The notes: generated by a model from the sequence alone, not told the origin. A stretch of 64,000 nt of DNA from Emydura subglobosa (GCA_007922225.1 ML680037.1:4384876-4448875), one strand, 5' to 3'. Shown: positions 1-13,226, counted from the first letter of the stretch. A program made the numbers and translations.

Positions 1-951
1 TTCCTTACATGTAGTATCTTCATGGGTGTGAGAGGGCCATTAGCTCAGTGTTTGTATCAAGATGCTTCACAGCAGCCCACTTAGTTTTGATGGTCCTTTT
101 TGACAGAGGAGACCCATAACCCTTGATAGTTGGGGGGCACAATTTAAAGATTCAGGGGGGCACACGACTCCCCCATGTGTCACCTCTCATCCCTTTCCCA
201 CTCCCCCTGCACCTCCCACGTCCACTTCAAGCCAGCACCACCTTGCCTCCACTCCTCTCACAGCTCCTTCCCCATTTACTTCTCCCATCACCTCCCTGGT
301 GAGGGGGTGGCATGGATCAGAGCGGGCTCCAGACACCTACTGCTGAGTAGGTAACTGCAGTTGTGGGCAAGGAAGGGATGGGACTCAGAGGGCTTCCCCA
401 TGCCCCCTCTGGCAGAACTGTGCTGTCAGCCCTGTCTCTCTTTCTTGCTCCAGGCACTTCCTAGTGGGGCTCAGCGGGAGAACTATGTGCTGGTGCCTTT
501 CCCAGGATTGTCCCTCTCAGCCCGACTCCCACCCTGTCAGAAATTGGGGAGGGGGGCCCCCTCCTGCCTGGGTTCACAAGTTCAGAGCAGGCATTTTTAC
601 AGTTGTAAAGAAAAACGTACATATTACTTGATAGCCTGGGACACAGACATTACAAGTTAGATCAATGCATGCAGCAACTTGCAAGTATTTCATAGTCTAA
701 ACACTACACACATCCTTACAAGCCTAAAATCTATCTTGAACAATATTAGCATAGAGGTGAGCTGATCTGGTTTCTAGCTATGAAGGTGTCAGTGCTCAGC
801 TGATGCCTGCAGCCTTAGAAAGAGTTGGCACCTGGCCTACCAGCGTCACAGGTAGTATAGATTCAAAAATCCAAAATGGATGTTGGAGGATAACAGAAAA
901 CAAAAAATAAATACAGAAAAATACTGTCAGCAAAACTATAGCTAGACTGGA

Positions 952-1227
952 CTACAACATATTATACAAAAAGTCCACAAAAGCAATCACTTCTCTGCAC
1001 AGCAGAAAGGCATTTGGCTCAGAGAATGGGTGATGGGTATCTTCTTCAGTATTTTTAGAAAAAGGTATTTCTCGGCTGTCTTCTATTAAATTTGAAGTAA
1101 AGCTACTGACCCTTTCAGCCAGCCAGGAGGGGGTGGTGGACTTAAAAACTGATGCAGTGCAATGTATTTTATAACGAATAGAATCACTAATAGCGTCCTG
1201 CCACTTTCCTTTTAGCCAAGACTTCAT
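952..1227 (-). CDS. Unrecognised 91-aa ORF with upstream TATA box
   Basis: ATG at 1227-1225 on the minus strand, stop at 954-952. The composition looks protein-like (KSWLKGKWQDAISD near the start, then a Ser/Glu/His-rich middle and a hydrophobic end, VIAFVDFLYNML). A TATAAAAA box lies about 55 bases upstream (minus strand, around 1281-1290), which suggests a promoter of a gene or of an LTR. I do not recognise a family. It could be part of a decayed transposon or a chance ORF. Confidence 0.25.
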   Translation of the reverse strand: MKSWLKGKWQDAISDSIRYKIHCTASVFKSTTPSWLAERVSSFTSNLIEDSREIPFSKNTEEDTHHPFSEPNAFLLCREVIAFVDFLYNML

Positions 1228-1280
1228 TTGAACAGAACCACACCTTGTTTCTCTTCCTCATGTAATACCTCCCCTCTGGG

Positions 1281-1290
1281 TTTTTATACC
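1281..1290 (-). promoter_or_regulatory. TATA-box-like site
   Basis: Reads GGTATAAAAA on the minus strand, about 55 bases before the ATG of the 952-1227 ORF. The sequence is seen; its use as a promoter is not shown. Confidence 0.3.
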
Positions 1291-3169
1291 TGCCAACGAG
1301 GTTCCTCAGCATGTGGAGGGCTAAGGGTCACTCACACTCGTGACCCATCCGCGCATAGGGCAGCCCACCTAAAAATGCCAAGATCAGGGCAGGCTGCAAA
1401 AAGGAGGGCAGATTCTCCCAAACTGGTGGCTAACACTGCAATTAGACTCCTCAACCAGTTACAAACAGTGCTTCTGATTCCCCTCACTGGTTATCAAGAA
1501 GCTAAAACAAAAAAATTACACAGCCCCCTTTACTGCATTTCAGTCTCTGGTTCACAGTCAGCAACTAGGTCCAGTAAAGAAATGTTATTTAAAACTCTAT
1601 TCTCATTATCAAAAAGGTTCTCCGGACCCCAAAGGGTCAGCCACATTACCAAATCAATATGAGTCTCCATCTTACACAAAATACCACGCTGCCAGCCTGT
1701 CCTTTAGTAACTAAACTAAAGGTTTATTATAAAATGAAAGAAACAAACAATAAAAAATGGCAAATGGTCAAAACAATCAGATACATACAAATGACTGTGA
1801 AGTCCATATATATCAGATTCTCAGTAGAACTGTGGAATTTGCAGGCTTGTAAGTCCCTTTGGTGCACTGGAGGGGTTTCAGTCCTTTCTTTCACAGCTTC
1901 AGTTATAGATGAGTTGATTCAGAAGTAGAAAGCAGAAATGAAGACAATATAGGGATGGTGCATCTCCCTTGGTCATGTGACTTGCCCCAAACACAGCCAA
2001 GCAGCAAATAGCATGGAAAAGCCTTAAAGTCCCCTGTCCATAGACATGTTCTTACATGCCCTGATGACTCATAAGGCGTAGCCCCTGAGTTCTTTCACGG
2101 GATTTATTATACCTGTGAGTTCCCTTGGTGAGCCAGTAAGCAGGCTTAGTACTGCTGCCATCCTGTCTGGGGTGTCACCCAGAAAACAGCACAAGTGGAA
2201 ATATAAATATGGCATACATATTTAGAATTTATAATACAAAATTAACACATGCATATAAACATGCTTATCAATCTTAGCGAATTATAACCTTTCCAATGGT
2301 ACGTAACAGGGTATTTATAATACAAATTATTGTAATTTTGCAACATTAATATCAATAATATAAATGGTCACCCCATATCCAGACAGCATCACATCACTGG
2401 TAAGGAGAACTGTTTGCTGAGGTGTTTTAATCTCATTCCGGCCATAACTTGTATGGCTCCCTTCACATAGTGGTATGTTGAGTGCCATCAACAATACATA
2501 AGGATTCTTCAAAATTGTGCATCTAGACTGCTCTTAGGAAAGACTTTAGACCCTCTAAATGTTGTGTGGGAAAGGGTGTAACAGTAGTTTTTTCCTTTGG
2601 GGCAGCTAAGGCACTGCCTCATTCACAAATACTAGAAAATAAAATCCAAACAAAATGTCCCTTGCCCCAATTATAATTCCCTTTCAAGTTGCTACTTCAG
2701 CAACACCTGAGAGGTATTTAGGCACCTAACTCCCATTGATTTGAGGATTTGGGACACAGCACGTCCATCTTCCAGCTGAAGTATCCACAGTAGGGCAGTG
2801 GCTCCAGGGCCCCAGACTGTACTGGGCAAGGGCCTCTATCTACAGCTGTGACAGCAGGACACGATTTTACTCAGGGAACAGTCCAGCTGCTTCCACAGTG
2901 CCCTGGGGAGTGCAGTACAGGTTAAGGTGCCTCACTGAGAAGTCGGCTCTGGAGCCAGTTAGCAGGAAGGGTATCGGTTCTGATGTGCTGTCATTCACAT
3001 ACCGAGAGGTCTTGCTGGCCAGCTGCCGAGGTGACTGTCTGGCTATACTAGAATGCCAGCCACAGCTCCCTGGGTCTGAGCTCCTGGGAGGATCTCCTCT
3101 GTTTGCGCTGCTGATGGATTCCCCCCCATAAAGGCCCATGCTCGCCCACCAGCTGCCAATCAGCTGGTC

Positions 3170-4120
3170 TGCGGCAGCTCCCGCCCCTCTCCCATTGACA
3201 CGCTACTAGCCCGGTCCCTGCTCGGCGGTGAACCTGCGAAGAAGCGGCTCCTGTCTGTGTGATTGACGCAGCAGGACAGAGAGGGGCAGTCCCACCCGCA
3301 TCAGGCTGCCCCCAGAACTGGGTCAGCGTTAGGACCCAGGAGACGCTCCGGCCTGGCCGGGGAGAGAAGCTGGGACGGTTTCCATAGCTGCGAAGGGAGC
3401 AGCTGCCCCATCAGGGACACTAAGGAGCCGGACTTGCCGCGAAGTTGGCCGGGCTGCAGCCGCGCGCGCCCGGCCGGGGGGCGCTCCGGACAGACCCCGC
3501 CAGCGGAGCCGAGCCGCCGCGTGCCCATGGCTCTGCAGCGCGCGCGGCTCCCCTGAGGCGGGCGGGACCCGGCGGCGATGCCTCCTTCGGGCTGCGCTTT
3601 CTTGCTCCAGCAGGTGGGAGTCGGGCGGGCGGCTGCCCCCGCCCAGGGAGGGAAGCTGTCCCGGACGGCTGGGGGAGGAGCAGCAGCGCAGCCGCCCCGG
3701 TGAAGGCAGCGCAGCCCCCGGCTCGGCGCTGCGGGAACTGGAGACGGGTGGAGGAGCCCGGCCGGGGCGGTGAATGGGGGCAGGCCGGGAGCTCCCTCTC
3801 TCGCCCTGCGGCTCCGCGTCTCTCTGCACGCCGCCAAGTCACCGAGTCCTTGCGGAAGCTTCCGTGAGGGCGGCAGAGCCTAGTCCATTGGGACCGTCCT
3901 GTGCAGCCCCCAGCCAGGGGCGCGGGCGGCTGCCGGGAGCAGCGGGCGGGTGTTGGATGCTGGCTGTGCCTTGGGGCTCTAGAGAGACAAGGCGGCTGAG
4001 GTCATTTCTCTTACCGGCTGAGCGAGCCAAGCTTTCCAGCCCCCGCCGCCCCATTAGCTCTGTGCGTCCAGGAGAGGAGCTGACACCCAGCGCCCTGGGA
4101 GTCTCATTGGTTGGCATTGG
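3170..4120. promoter_or_regulatory. CpG island, likely ZDHHC11 promoter and untranslated exon 1
   Basis: The only long CpG-dense block in the window, with several GC boxes (for example near 3764). A CCAAT box lies just upstream at 3156-3160 and inverted ATTGG motifs at 4106-4110 and 4116-4120. The first coding exon begins exactly at its ATG, so an upstream untranslated exon is required and this island is the natural place for it. A CAG|GTGGGA donor-like site ends at 3613. No TATA box is placed convincingly. The long open frames here on both strands reflect GC content. Assignment to ZDHHC11 is inferred from position and strand. Confidence 0.6.
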
Positions 4121-4253
4121 GTAACAGGGAACAGGTTCGGCATCTAGGAGCTCTTGGGTGCAGCCCCCATCCAGCGCTTGCCTCCTTTGTATTGTGGGGT
4201 TTGGCCCTGATTCTGTAAACCTTTATTTACAGCAGGAAGAGGCTGTTGTAGTG

Positions 4254-4650
4254 CAGTGGATCTCAACCTTTCCAGACTACTGTACCCCTTTCAAGAGTCT
4301 GATTTGTCTTGTGTACCCCAAGTTTCACCTCACTTAAAAACTACTTGCTTTCAAAATCAGACATAAAAATACAAACGAGCCATAGCACACTATTACTGAA
4401 AATTTGCTTACTTTCTCACTTTACCATATAATTATAAAATAAATGGATTGGAATATAAATATTTCAATGTATAGTGTACAGACCAGTATAAACAAGTCAT
4501 TGTATGAAATTTTAGTTTGTACTGACTTTGCTAGTATTTTTTATGTAGCCTGTTGTAAAACTAGGTATATACCTAGAAGAGTTGATGTACCCCCCTGGAA
4601 GACCTCTGTGTACCCCCAGTGGTACACATACCCCTGGTTGAGAACCACTG
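4254..4650. mobile_element. hAT-like nonautonomous DNA transposon, 397 bp
   Basis: Terminal inverted repeats cagtggatctcaacc and ggttgagaaccactg (14/15 complementary), flanked by perfect 8-bp duplications ttgtagtg (4246-4253 and 4651-4658). The interior is AT-rich with no transposase ORF. 8-bp duplications and CAGNGGTTCTCAA-type ends are typical of hAT/Charlie MITEs. Confidence 0.85.
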
Positions 4651-4658
4651 TTGTAGTG

Positions 4659-7600
4659 CATGAGCCTCCTGCCCAAACGCTGTCTAGTGGGGACTGGACT
4701 GATAGAAATATGCTTGTTATTGCTGTTTGCATGGGGGTTTTTTAATTTCATTTTTGTTTTTACTTAAATATGAGCAACACTATGCTAGTGCTGAAAGGAG
4801 TGGGAGGGGGACAGTTGCTATTATAAATGCAGAAGGTTCATTAAGAGCAACTTATTCATGAGAAAATTTGAACTGATGCACAATCGTTCTTTGGAATCAT
4901 CTAATTTAAAGTCCAATTTCTCCAAGCAGTTCTTGAAACGTTTCCTGTGACCTCTGTCCAGTCAACTTTTGAAGGCATTTCCATTCTAGCTCTGCCTTTT
5001 TGTTTTCCTATGGAAACAGTTCAGTTCAAGGCTCAGTTGTGAAATCATGGTTTCCTTGCAGGAGAGTTAGTTTTAATTTCCATTGCCTACTGTTCAGGGT
5101 CATTATATCTTGCTCTTCTGGATTAAAGTCTTTAGATGTGAAAGTGAGGAACTAGTAACACTTGTGCAAGTCTTAATAACAGGTCTCCTCCTCTTTCCTG
5201 CAGTTCTGTCAACTATTCCAGAACTGGGCTAACCAGACCGTAACACAGAATTACTGTGGGGGAAAATTACTCTCATGACTAACCTGAAACCACTCAATTT
5301 GACATCCTGGTAATCTTGACCTAATGAAAATGTATTTCTCTACTGGAGGAAATAGGCTTGTGTGTTAGAGTAGGAGGAAACTTTATTTTCATCAAGTGAA
5401 ACTTCTAATAACTCTGAGAGAGGTTTATTAATCTGATTAAGAATCAGAATCAAATTATGATACTGTCTTTCTGCTGCTACAGTACGCTTTTATATTTGTA
5501 AATGAATCTACCCAGAAATTGATACATTTGAGTGATGTTTCTAATTTGCCATGATGCTTCTCTGCTCAACTATTATAAAGATGTCTCCAAACTTTGACAA
5601 GAATGTATGCCTATGTTTATAGGTAAAATGTATTTGAATTTAAACATACTGTGAAGACTCAAGAGACAGATTGCAGAATCTCAAGATTGTATCCAAATTT
5701 TTTCACCTGGTTATATTCACAAAACACATCTCACGAGGCTATGTCTGTACTACCAGCATCTTCCCAAAAATTCAGTCCAGTTTTAAAATTGGTTGGAGCT
5801 GCAGTATAGGCAAGAGCTGTTCTTTTAACTAGTTCAGTTAAACTTCCTAAAAAAATCTTTAATAAAGCTTGTTATAAAAATGGTTCTGGCTGTTGAAGCT
5901 TTTTCTATATTGCTCCTCTGACCAGTTTGAGATATTTTGTCCTGTTTTTTAGGGGGCAGAATATCCATAATGTAGATCAGGGTTTGTTTGGTTTTTTTTT
6001 TAAAGACTGTATTGCTAATTTTTTATTTATTTATTTATTTTGACATGACCATATCTTGAATTGTGATAATCCAGCTCCTTTTGGCTTGGCTGGAATGTAT
6101 ATTGCCTAGTACATACAAAATTACATTTGAGCAAAAGTCTGAAATTCTGTACATGCATGAAAGTTCTAATTTTCTTCCAAAAGTCCTCAAAATGCTAAAC
6201 GTTACTGTAAAGATATAATAATTGAGATAATAAACTAACAATATAATATTGCTACTACTCACCCTAATTAATATAATGGACTTTGGGAATCAGATTAATC
6301 ATTCTTATTTATGTTTGCTTTTTAATTTGAACAATGTGGTTCAAGGTAACTCACTTTTTTAAAAAATCTCTTCAAAGAATGATATGCCAATGAAAGATTT
6401 TTTTTTAATCAGTTCTTCAGTAACTGAGGAAATTTCAGTGATTATGCTCTTGTTGCTCATAAGTATTAATTAGGTATTAGTAGCACTAGCAATAATTTCC
6501 TATTTAACAGCATCAGCCCCGTATTCTAAACAATAAACAGGAAGGCTTTCAAGTTCATTCTCTAAGAACTGTATGCCAGTAAACTGGATCCATTATAAAA
6601 GTATCTAGGCAGATTTCACTATAGCTTGTCACTGATCTGCCAGTCACAGTGAAAGACATGAGCATAAGTGATATATCTGCTGTTGTTTTGACTTGCTAAA
6701 GAAAAAAAATGATTTTTTTTCATATAATTGATCTATTCTGGTAATCAGAAAGAATCATTCTGCAGATCAACAGCATACCATGATTGCACGCCACTTGTGA
6801 CTTGTCCAAAATCTTAAAGGAAGTCACTTAAGTGATGTGAGTTGCAGTTCAATGCTTTAACCAGCAAACCATCCTTCCTCTATGGTCTTAAGTATTTATG
6901 CCTGTAAAGGCTTGAACCAGAGGACTGGGCATGTTTTTGTTTCTTTCCTTTCCCCAGTCAAAAAATTGGTATGTAATTGTTGTTCTTGGGGGGCGGGACC
7001 ACAAATACAATTTTTAAAAATTCCAGTGATCCAGATACTAGGCACTCAGATCATGACTCAAAGAAAAAAATTGGGGTGGCATTTCTCTTTCACACCTGTT
7101 CTATTAGTTAGACAAGCAAACTATTTTTTTAACTGTAAAAAGGCAATGTTTTGAAGATGATGTGGCACTGGCATGGTAGGCTTGATTGGAAGCACTTCAG
7201 GTTTTCTCCCAGTCCTGAAAGTTTATTATTTTTGGTAGTGATATACCAGAGGGCAGGAGGGGCTATAGTTTTCTGTCTACCCCAAGAAATTAGGGAAATG
7301 AAACCTGTTACTTAGAACTGTGTGTGTCTTTTTTTTTTTTTTTTGGTCAATCTGTTTTCTAGAATAGCAGTTAGTTTAGTTTAAAAAGTGTCTGATAGAT
7401 GAGCAAGGGAAGAGAGCCTGCTCTTGGAGGGATCCCTTTTTGATTTATTTTTAAAAAATATAACTTAAGTTCTGGTTTGGGGGACAAATGGGAAAGATAC
7501 TGGTCCAGAGTAACAAGGTGATGGGACAAAGGGGCTGTAACCTAGATGCAAATGCTCAGCAGAAAATGCCCCTGTTGGAGGGGATCTCCGGGCTGACACA

Positions 7601-7929
7601 TCTGCAGTGTAGCTGGGCCCTGTGTCTCTGACTGCCCACACTGCCTTGTGAAGAGGCCATGTTGGAGATGGAAGGGGCATGGCCAGACAGAGCTCCACCA
7701 TAACATTTCTGCACTGGCATAGGGTCCATAAAGAAAGAAACAGTTTCAGACATCTAGAGAAACATCTTTGAAAATGTAGGCTGCTGTAGAAAGTCTTTCA
7801 AATTTTGATATGCAATGGATACCTATTTTAGGAAATATATTTTGTGAAATTGTGATCTAGATGTTTAATGCTATTTAATTAGCTGTGACACTTTACCATT
7901 TTACTACTAAATTTTAACACAAGGCTATT
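4659..7929. other. Presumed intron 1, AT-rich sequence without genes
   Basis: No coding exon, RNA gene or complete element was recognised. It holds T-rich and A-rich runs, an ATTT-type tract near 6020-6040, a T-run near 7330-7344, and a short fragment near 5735-5760 resembling a MITE end. Confidence 0.4.
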
Positions 7930-7937
7930 CTCTAAAG

Positions 7938-8449
7938 CAGAGGTTTTCAAACTGGGGGTCGGGCCCCCCTGGCGGGGGCACAGAGTGTATTCTGAGGGGG
8001 CCATGAGAAGCTCTAGGGAAAAAAACTTACTGCACACATTTTACCCACCACCATGAATAACTAATCAAGATGATCCCTTCAGAGAAGACCAGGTCCTCAG
8101 CTAGCGCTGTGCATTGAACTCGCGATGGCGTTGTGCATTTGGATGGATTTCTGTTAAGCTTGCATAGCATTATATAGAGTCGTTGCCATCTGTATTTTAA
8201 TCCGTTTGCTATGACATGGTGCGCACATTTAATTGCAAGCATTGATCACAAGGGCAGTTTTGCTTTTGCTTTTATTACAATGGATCGTGGGCTCTGTTTT
8301 AATCAATGCCTTGCTGCTTTTCATATTTAGTGAGAGTTGCATGTTGGTTTTTCTTTATTAGTATATGTAATTGTGTGGCAGGGAAGGGGGCATAAACTAC
8401 TCCAGACACAAAGAAGGAGGGTGCAATCAAATAAATTTGAGAAGCTCTG
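7938..8449. mobile_element. hAT-like nonautonomous DNA transposon, 512 bp
   Basis: Ends cagaggttttcaaac and atttgagaagctctg (12/15 complementary), with perfect 8-bp duplications ctctaaag at 7930-7937 and 8450-8457. No intact transposase. The 91-codon ORF starting at 8337 overlaps its right end and is not a gene. Confidence 0.83.
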
Positions 8450-8457
8450 CTCTAAAG

Positions 8458-10169
8458 CTAGTGCATTTCAAGGAAACTTGGAGAACGTTTTGTCAGATCT
8501 TAACTTTTTAACCACAAGAGGGCCCCCTATTATCTGTATAAATATAACATTAATATGTGACAGCAGGTTACTGGCACAACCTTCTTCTCTTGTAAAATGT
8601 TTTTGGGGTTAATAGAATAACTTGTGGAAAACCGACCAAATATTTTCCACTAATTAGAGATTCATAATTCCCCTGTTCTGATGGCAAAGTATTTATAGAG
8701 AGAATTGACTTGGTTCCCAAAGAGCTTAATCCTGTTACAGTTGTCCAGTTTCACAATATTCCCTTTGCAGAATTTAGTTTGGACTAAACTCTAACCATAA
8801 TGAATCCTAAGCTATCGTTGCACCACACATACCTTATCAGGAGTTATTCCGCTCATGTTGTGCTGAAGGACAGTTCTGTTCAAAGGGAGGAGCTCAGACA
8901 TTCCGGCTTAGATCACTAGAGAGGTGGATATGCTGTATGTATGTGCAAGGCGGTCACTAGCAACATTTCATGACAGAATTCAAGGGGATTAGAAAACTGA
9001 TGCTATTCTGAAACAGACCATACTGTGGTACCTTAAAATGTACCTGCTCTGAAAAGTAACTCTATAAAAATGGCAGCTTTGAGTTCCCTTAATATATTCT
9101 CAGTGAGTTCTAGGTCTAATTTGCTCAGAGTGTAAATGTTGTTTTCTCTTTACCAGTCCTGCGGACTCAAACTGAAGGTCAAACAGGAGCTCTTTCTACT
9201 TGAACCCCTGTCCTTCCTGGCTAGGAACCTTGCCTTCTAGTTGTCTGGCTCCTTATGAGGGATGATTGGAGCTGTCTTACCTAAATTGCTATTTATGTTC
9301 GAAGAGACTCTATCTTCTTGAGACAGACCCTAACTGAATTACTGATGTAACTAGTGAACACACCAATGATTGAAAATATCTTTTATGCAGTGTTGTTGTA
9401 GTTTTGTTGGTCTCAGGATATTAGAGAGACAAGGTGGAAGAGGTAATATCTTTTTTATTTTTATTGTTTTTATGGCTTATTACAACTATCTATAACCCAC
9501 TAAATTCTCCCTTCCTCACCCCATCCCCGTTGGCTGGAGGTGTGTTAACTAGCCACTTCACCTTGAATGGTCCCTTGAAATATATTTTTAACTACTTATG
9601 CTAAACAATCTGTTCCACCTTGTATTTAGCTGTGACACTGAGTACATTTCCCAGACTTGAGAAGAGCAAGCTCTGTGTAAACTTGTCTCTCTTACCAACA
9701 GAACTTAGTCCACTAAAAGATATTAACTTGCCCATTTTGTCTCTTGAAAATATCTTGAGCATTAATTTCTCGAATGAAAACATTGTAGTATGCTTGTCTG
9801 TATGCAGGATCATGATGGTTGTCTCACGTTTTTTGCTTAGTGTTTGCTTGTTGGTAAAGCAATATTATAACTTATTCCCCATAAATATCCATCTAAATCC
9901 TAGGGGTAGTACAAAGTCAATAGTGGAGGGCAATGTGGAAAAACTGAGCACAGAGGCTGAGTTTGAATTGGAAAAATAAGGAGCCACAGGAAGAGGAACG
10001 TAATTGCAGGTGTTGGCAGAAGTGTGAGAAGGAGACAAAACGAGCAAGAAGAGTGGGTGGGGGGGAAGAGGATTGCTGTGCTGAACTTTGAGTTGGGACT
10101 AGGAACCTAAAATTCCTGTGGAAGTGATAGGAGGGAGTGTGACATGATCAGGCTGTAGAAATGGAGTTT
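8458..10169. other. Presumed intron 1, mostly unique AT-rich sequence
   Basis: Contains at about 9393-9460 a partial copy of the palindromic repeat seen complete at 26343-26546 (shared: tattagagagacaaggtgg). The overlapping 119- and 70-codon ORFs at 9601-9979 show no recognisable domain. Confidence 0.35.
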
Positions 10170-10830
10170 ATTTTAACTTTTTAATATCGGATGATTGTCC
10201 CATCTCAAAAAATATATTAGAGCTGGAAAAAGTACAGAAAAGGGCAACGAAAATGATTAGGGGTATAAAATAGCTTCTATAAGAGGAGAGGTTAAAAAGA
10301 CTGGCACTGTTCAGCTTATAAAAGAGATGAATAAGGGGGGATATGACAGAGGTTTGTAAAATAATGTGAATGGTGTGCAGAAATTGAATAAGGAAGTGAT
10401 ATTTACTCCTTTGCATAACACTAGGACAAGGGGTCACTCAATGAACTTAATAGTCCACAGGTTTAAAACAAACATGAGGAAGTACTTCTTCATACAATGC
10501 ACAGTCAACATGTGAAACTTGTTGTCAAGGGATGTTGTGGAGTCCAAAAGCATAACTCGGGGTTCAAAAAAGAATTAGATAAGTTTGTGGATGACAGCTC
10601 TATCAATGGCTATTAGCCAAGATGGTCAAGGATGCAACCCCAAGGTCTGGGAGTCCCTAAACCTCTGACTGCTAGAACCTGGGACTGGATGACGAGATAG
10701 ATCACTTGATAATTGCCCTGTTCTGTTCATTCCCTTTGAAGCGTCTGGCACCAGCCACTGTCAGAAGATAGTTTACTGGCCTAGGTGAAACGTTGGTCTT
10801 ATTCAGTATGCCCATTCTTATAGATCAGAG
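10170..10830 (+). mobile_element. CR1 LINE 3' fragment, sense
   Basis: Decayed C-terminal CR1 reverse-transcriptase ORF and 3' UTR in + orientation: landmarks are gagctggaaaaagtacag, aaaagatgattag-like core, tttaaaacaaacatgagg and ttctgttcattccctttgaa, ending in the conserved ...gtatgcccattcttat. 5'-truncated, with several stops. A second, antisense copy lies at 62456-63485. Confidence 0.85.
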
Positions 10831-11135
10831 TGAATAATCAGAGAGACTGTAGAGAAGGACATGACAAAGGTCCAACCAATAGAGAACTATGATATGAACT
10901 AGAGTTTTGGAAACTAGGACAGAGAGAAAGGCATCCTATGATTGTTAGGTTGAGGCGGAAGCTATGAAAGCCCAAGGGAAAAAAGTCTCAAAAACCAAAA
11001 TGTATATGGTGGTGGCGGCAGCTGCATTTGATGTGTGACACTGGCAGACTAGGTTTCAGCTCATACCAAAGTTGCCATGTTTCATCTGAACATTGACAAA
11101 TGTATACCTGGAATCAGTCTGGCTTACTTGTGTGT

Positions 11136-11403
11136 TAGGGTTGGGAATTTCAATCGGTATAGAAAAATCATCTCCCCTCTGAGAGACGGAGCTATACCAA
11201 CCTAAACCCGGTGGAGACAATGCTAGGTCAATGGAAGAATTCTTCCATCAACCTACCTACTGTCTATTGGTAAGGTGGGTTACCTACACTGACAGGCAAA
11301 CCCCTTCTGTTGGAGTAGGTAGTGTCTACTCAAGCTCTATAGTGGTGCAGATGCAGTGCTGCAGCTGTGCTGCTGTAGCGGTTTAAGTGTAGACATACCC
11401 TTG
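11136..11403. mobile_element. MITE-like DNA transposon copy
   Basis: Ends at about 11403 with gtgtagacataccctt, the tctacac-type terminus seen in other elements here. It shares the palindromic core gaagaattcttcc plus tcaacctac with 29425-29650, so the two are the same family. The left end is not clear. Confidence 0.5.
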
Positions 11404-12171
11404 ATTCTGTTAAAATAGGTATTAGAACGATAAGAATGTGTTTAGTGTTTACACTTTACTGAATGCTTGTGAGTTGCTGAATGCATTAATCTTGCTTAGA
11501 ACATCTGTATCCCATACTGTAAGGTAATATTTGAATGGTTGTACGGTGAGCCTCTGTGACTACATAAATCACCAGATAGGAGAGAGACATTAAGTAAAGT
11601 GAAATGTTGCTCTGCAAGACTGCAACAGAAGGTGTTACGTCCTGCCCAACAGACTGACACCAGATAGACTGTGCTGAAACGTTAAACAGGACAAAAGATT
11701 TTGTTGCTGTGTTTTTCTCACCACCACTCTGCACCCCAAAGACAAGTATGCAAGTGGATTTTCCTGTCAGCTCAGCTTGAAGCTCAAAGCACAAGGGAAA
11801 AGGGGAATAAAAACCCCAAACAATAAGGAACTGGATCTCAATGCTGCTTGGACTCTGGTGGGCAAGGTTTCCTAGGCATATGCAAGAAATCCCCAGTGCT
11901 TAGCTTGGGTTAGCCGTAGTGGTCATAAAGAGCTTGGTTATTATAGAAACTTCTATTACTTTTTGAACCTTAAGACTGTAACTCATTAGTGTGTGTATGT
12001 TTACCTGCTTTAACCTTGTAAATAACTCTTGTTTTCTTTTCCTATTTAATGATCTTTATATTGTTTATTATAGAATTGGGTGCAAGTGGTGTTGTTGGTG
12101 TAAGGTCTAAGGTGCAATTGACCTGGGGTAAGTAACTGATCCTCTGTTAGTGGGAGCAACCTAAATATTGC

Positions 12172-12459
12172 TGTGGCTATGGCTACACTGGCCACTGTCA
12201 GATCGATTTCTCTGGATCGACCGAGCGGTCAGTGAAGACCCACTCAGTTGATCCAGAAATCGACATACTAAGTCCACCTTCACAAGTGGCATAGCAGTGT
12301 GTCGACAGGAACGCGGTTCCCGTTGGCACAGTGCAGTGAAGACGGCGTGCAGAAGAGGAGCCCAGAAGTCGACGGGAATTACGCAAGTTTTTTCCGTAGC
12401 TTGCATAACTCCCGTCAACTGCCACCGAATCCTGGAGGTAAGTGTAGACAGGGTCTGTG
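12172..12459. mobile_element. MITE-like element with tctacac termini
   Basis: Left end tgtggctatggctacact and right end agtgtagacagggtctgtga are imperfect inverted repeats. The interior is CpG-rich compared with its surroundings (gtcgac, gatcgac). Target duplication not identified, so the superfamily is open. Confidence 0.5.
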
Positions 12460-13167
12460 ATTCTTGGTGTAAGGGACCATCTATCACAAAGGTAAGCTTA
12501 TCTGGGTGGCAAGACAGATTGGAGTACCCAGGCGGACAGTCTGTGACTCCATGCTAAGGCTGTTGTCGTGCCTGAGGAGTTCAGACTTGACAATTAGTTG
12601 GTAAAATTTGGCATAAAACTCAAAAACAATTTGGGTTTTGTGTCCTGCTTCTTAACAGTCTGCCCTGAGGTTGGTACTCATGCCCTTGAATCACTGTAGG
12701 CAGCTTTTCATGATGCTTTGAGGGAAGCAGAGGAAACCCTTAGACTTGGGAAGGAAGAGGACTTTGCTGTGGAGAAGGTAGAAGCCACATTGACTAGAGA
12801 TTAACAAGGGAAAGTTAAAGCACTGGGAATAGATGGCCTGCTCCAGGGGCTTTGACTTAAAGGGGTAAGGGCAGTTTGGTGAAAATTAGAAAGAAGTGGG
12901 GCTGAGTTGAGGATTCCTTTAGAATAGGAAAAACAGCATACTTTAATGGAGAGGGGTGGACAGAAAATTACTGAGACATTGGGGGAGTGAGGGAAATTTA
13001 AATAAGTGGAGGGATGATGATGATTTGACAAGTCAAATTGTTTGAAACAGACATGCTTGAGACCTCAGTAGGACACGAGCTAACAAAAAGCAAAGTCAGA
13101 GGAGGAAGGAGCAGTGTAGGGGATGGAGATCTGCTCCTGTAACCTGTCCACTTGTGTGCCTTAACAT

Positions 13168-13170
<3 letters not shown>

Positions 13171-13216
<46 letters not shown>

Positions 13217-13226
13217 NNNNNNNNNN

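Larger units (their letters stand above)
1..3169. other. Upstream flank, no confirmed gene
   Basis: Near 120-190 there are G-rich blocks resembling the ends of hAT-like repeats. A 91-codon minus-strand ORF with a TATA box (952-1290) is listed separately. 2700-2760 resembles a common MITE core. By human gene order the 3' end of BRD9 could lie to the left, but nothing here is recognisable as BRD9. Confidence 0.35.

Noticed and set aside
1..950. 3' end of BRD9, the expected left neighbour by human gene order
   Set aside because: No bromodomain or recognisable terminal exon is seen; claiming it would rest on synteny alone.
3263..4124. Several overlapping long ORFs on both strands in the CpG island
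   Set aside because: They run on both strands at once and are Ala/Pro/Arg/Gly-rich; the GC content removes stop codons. No domain is seen.
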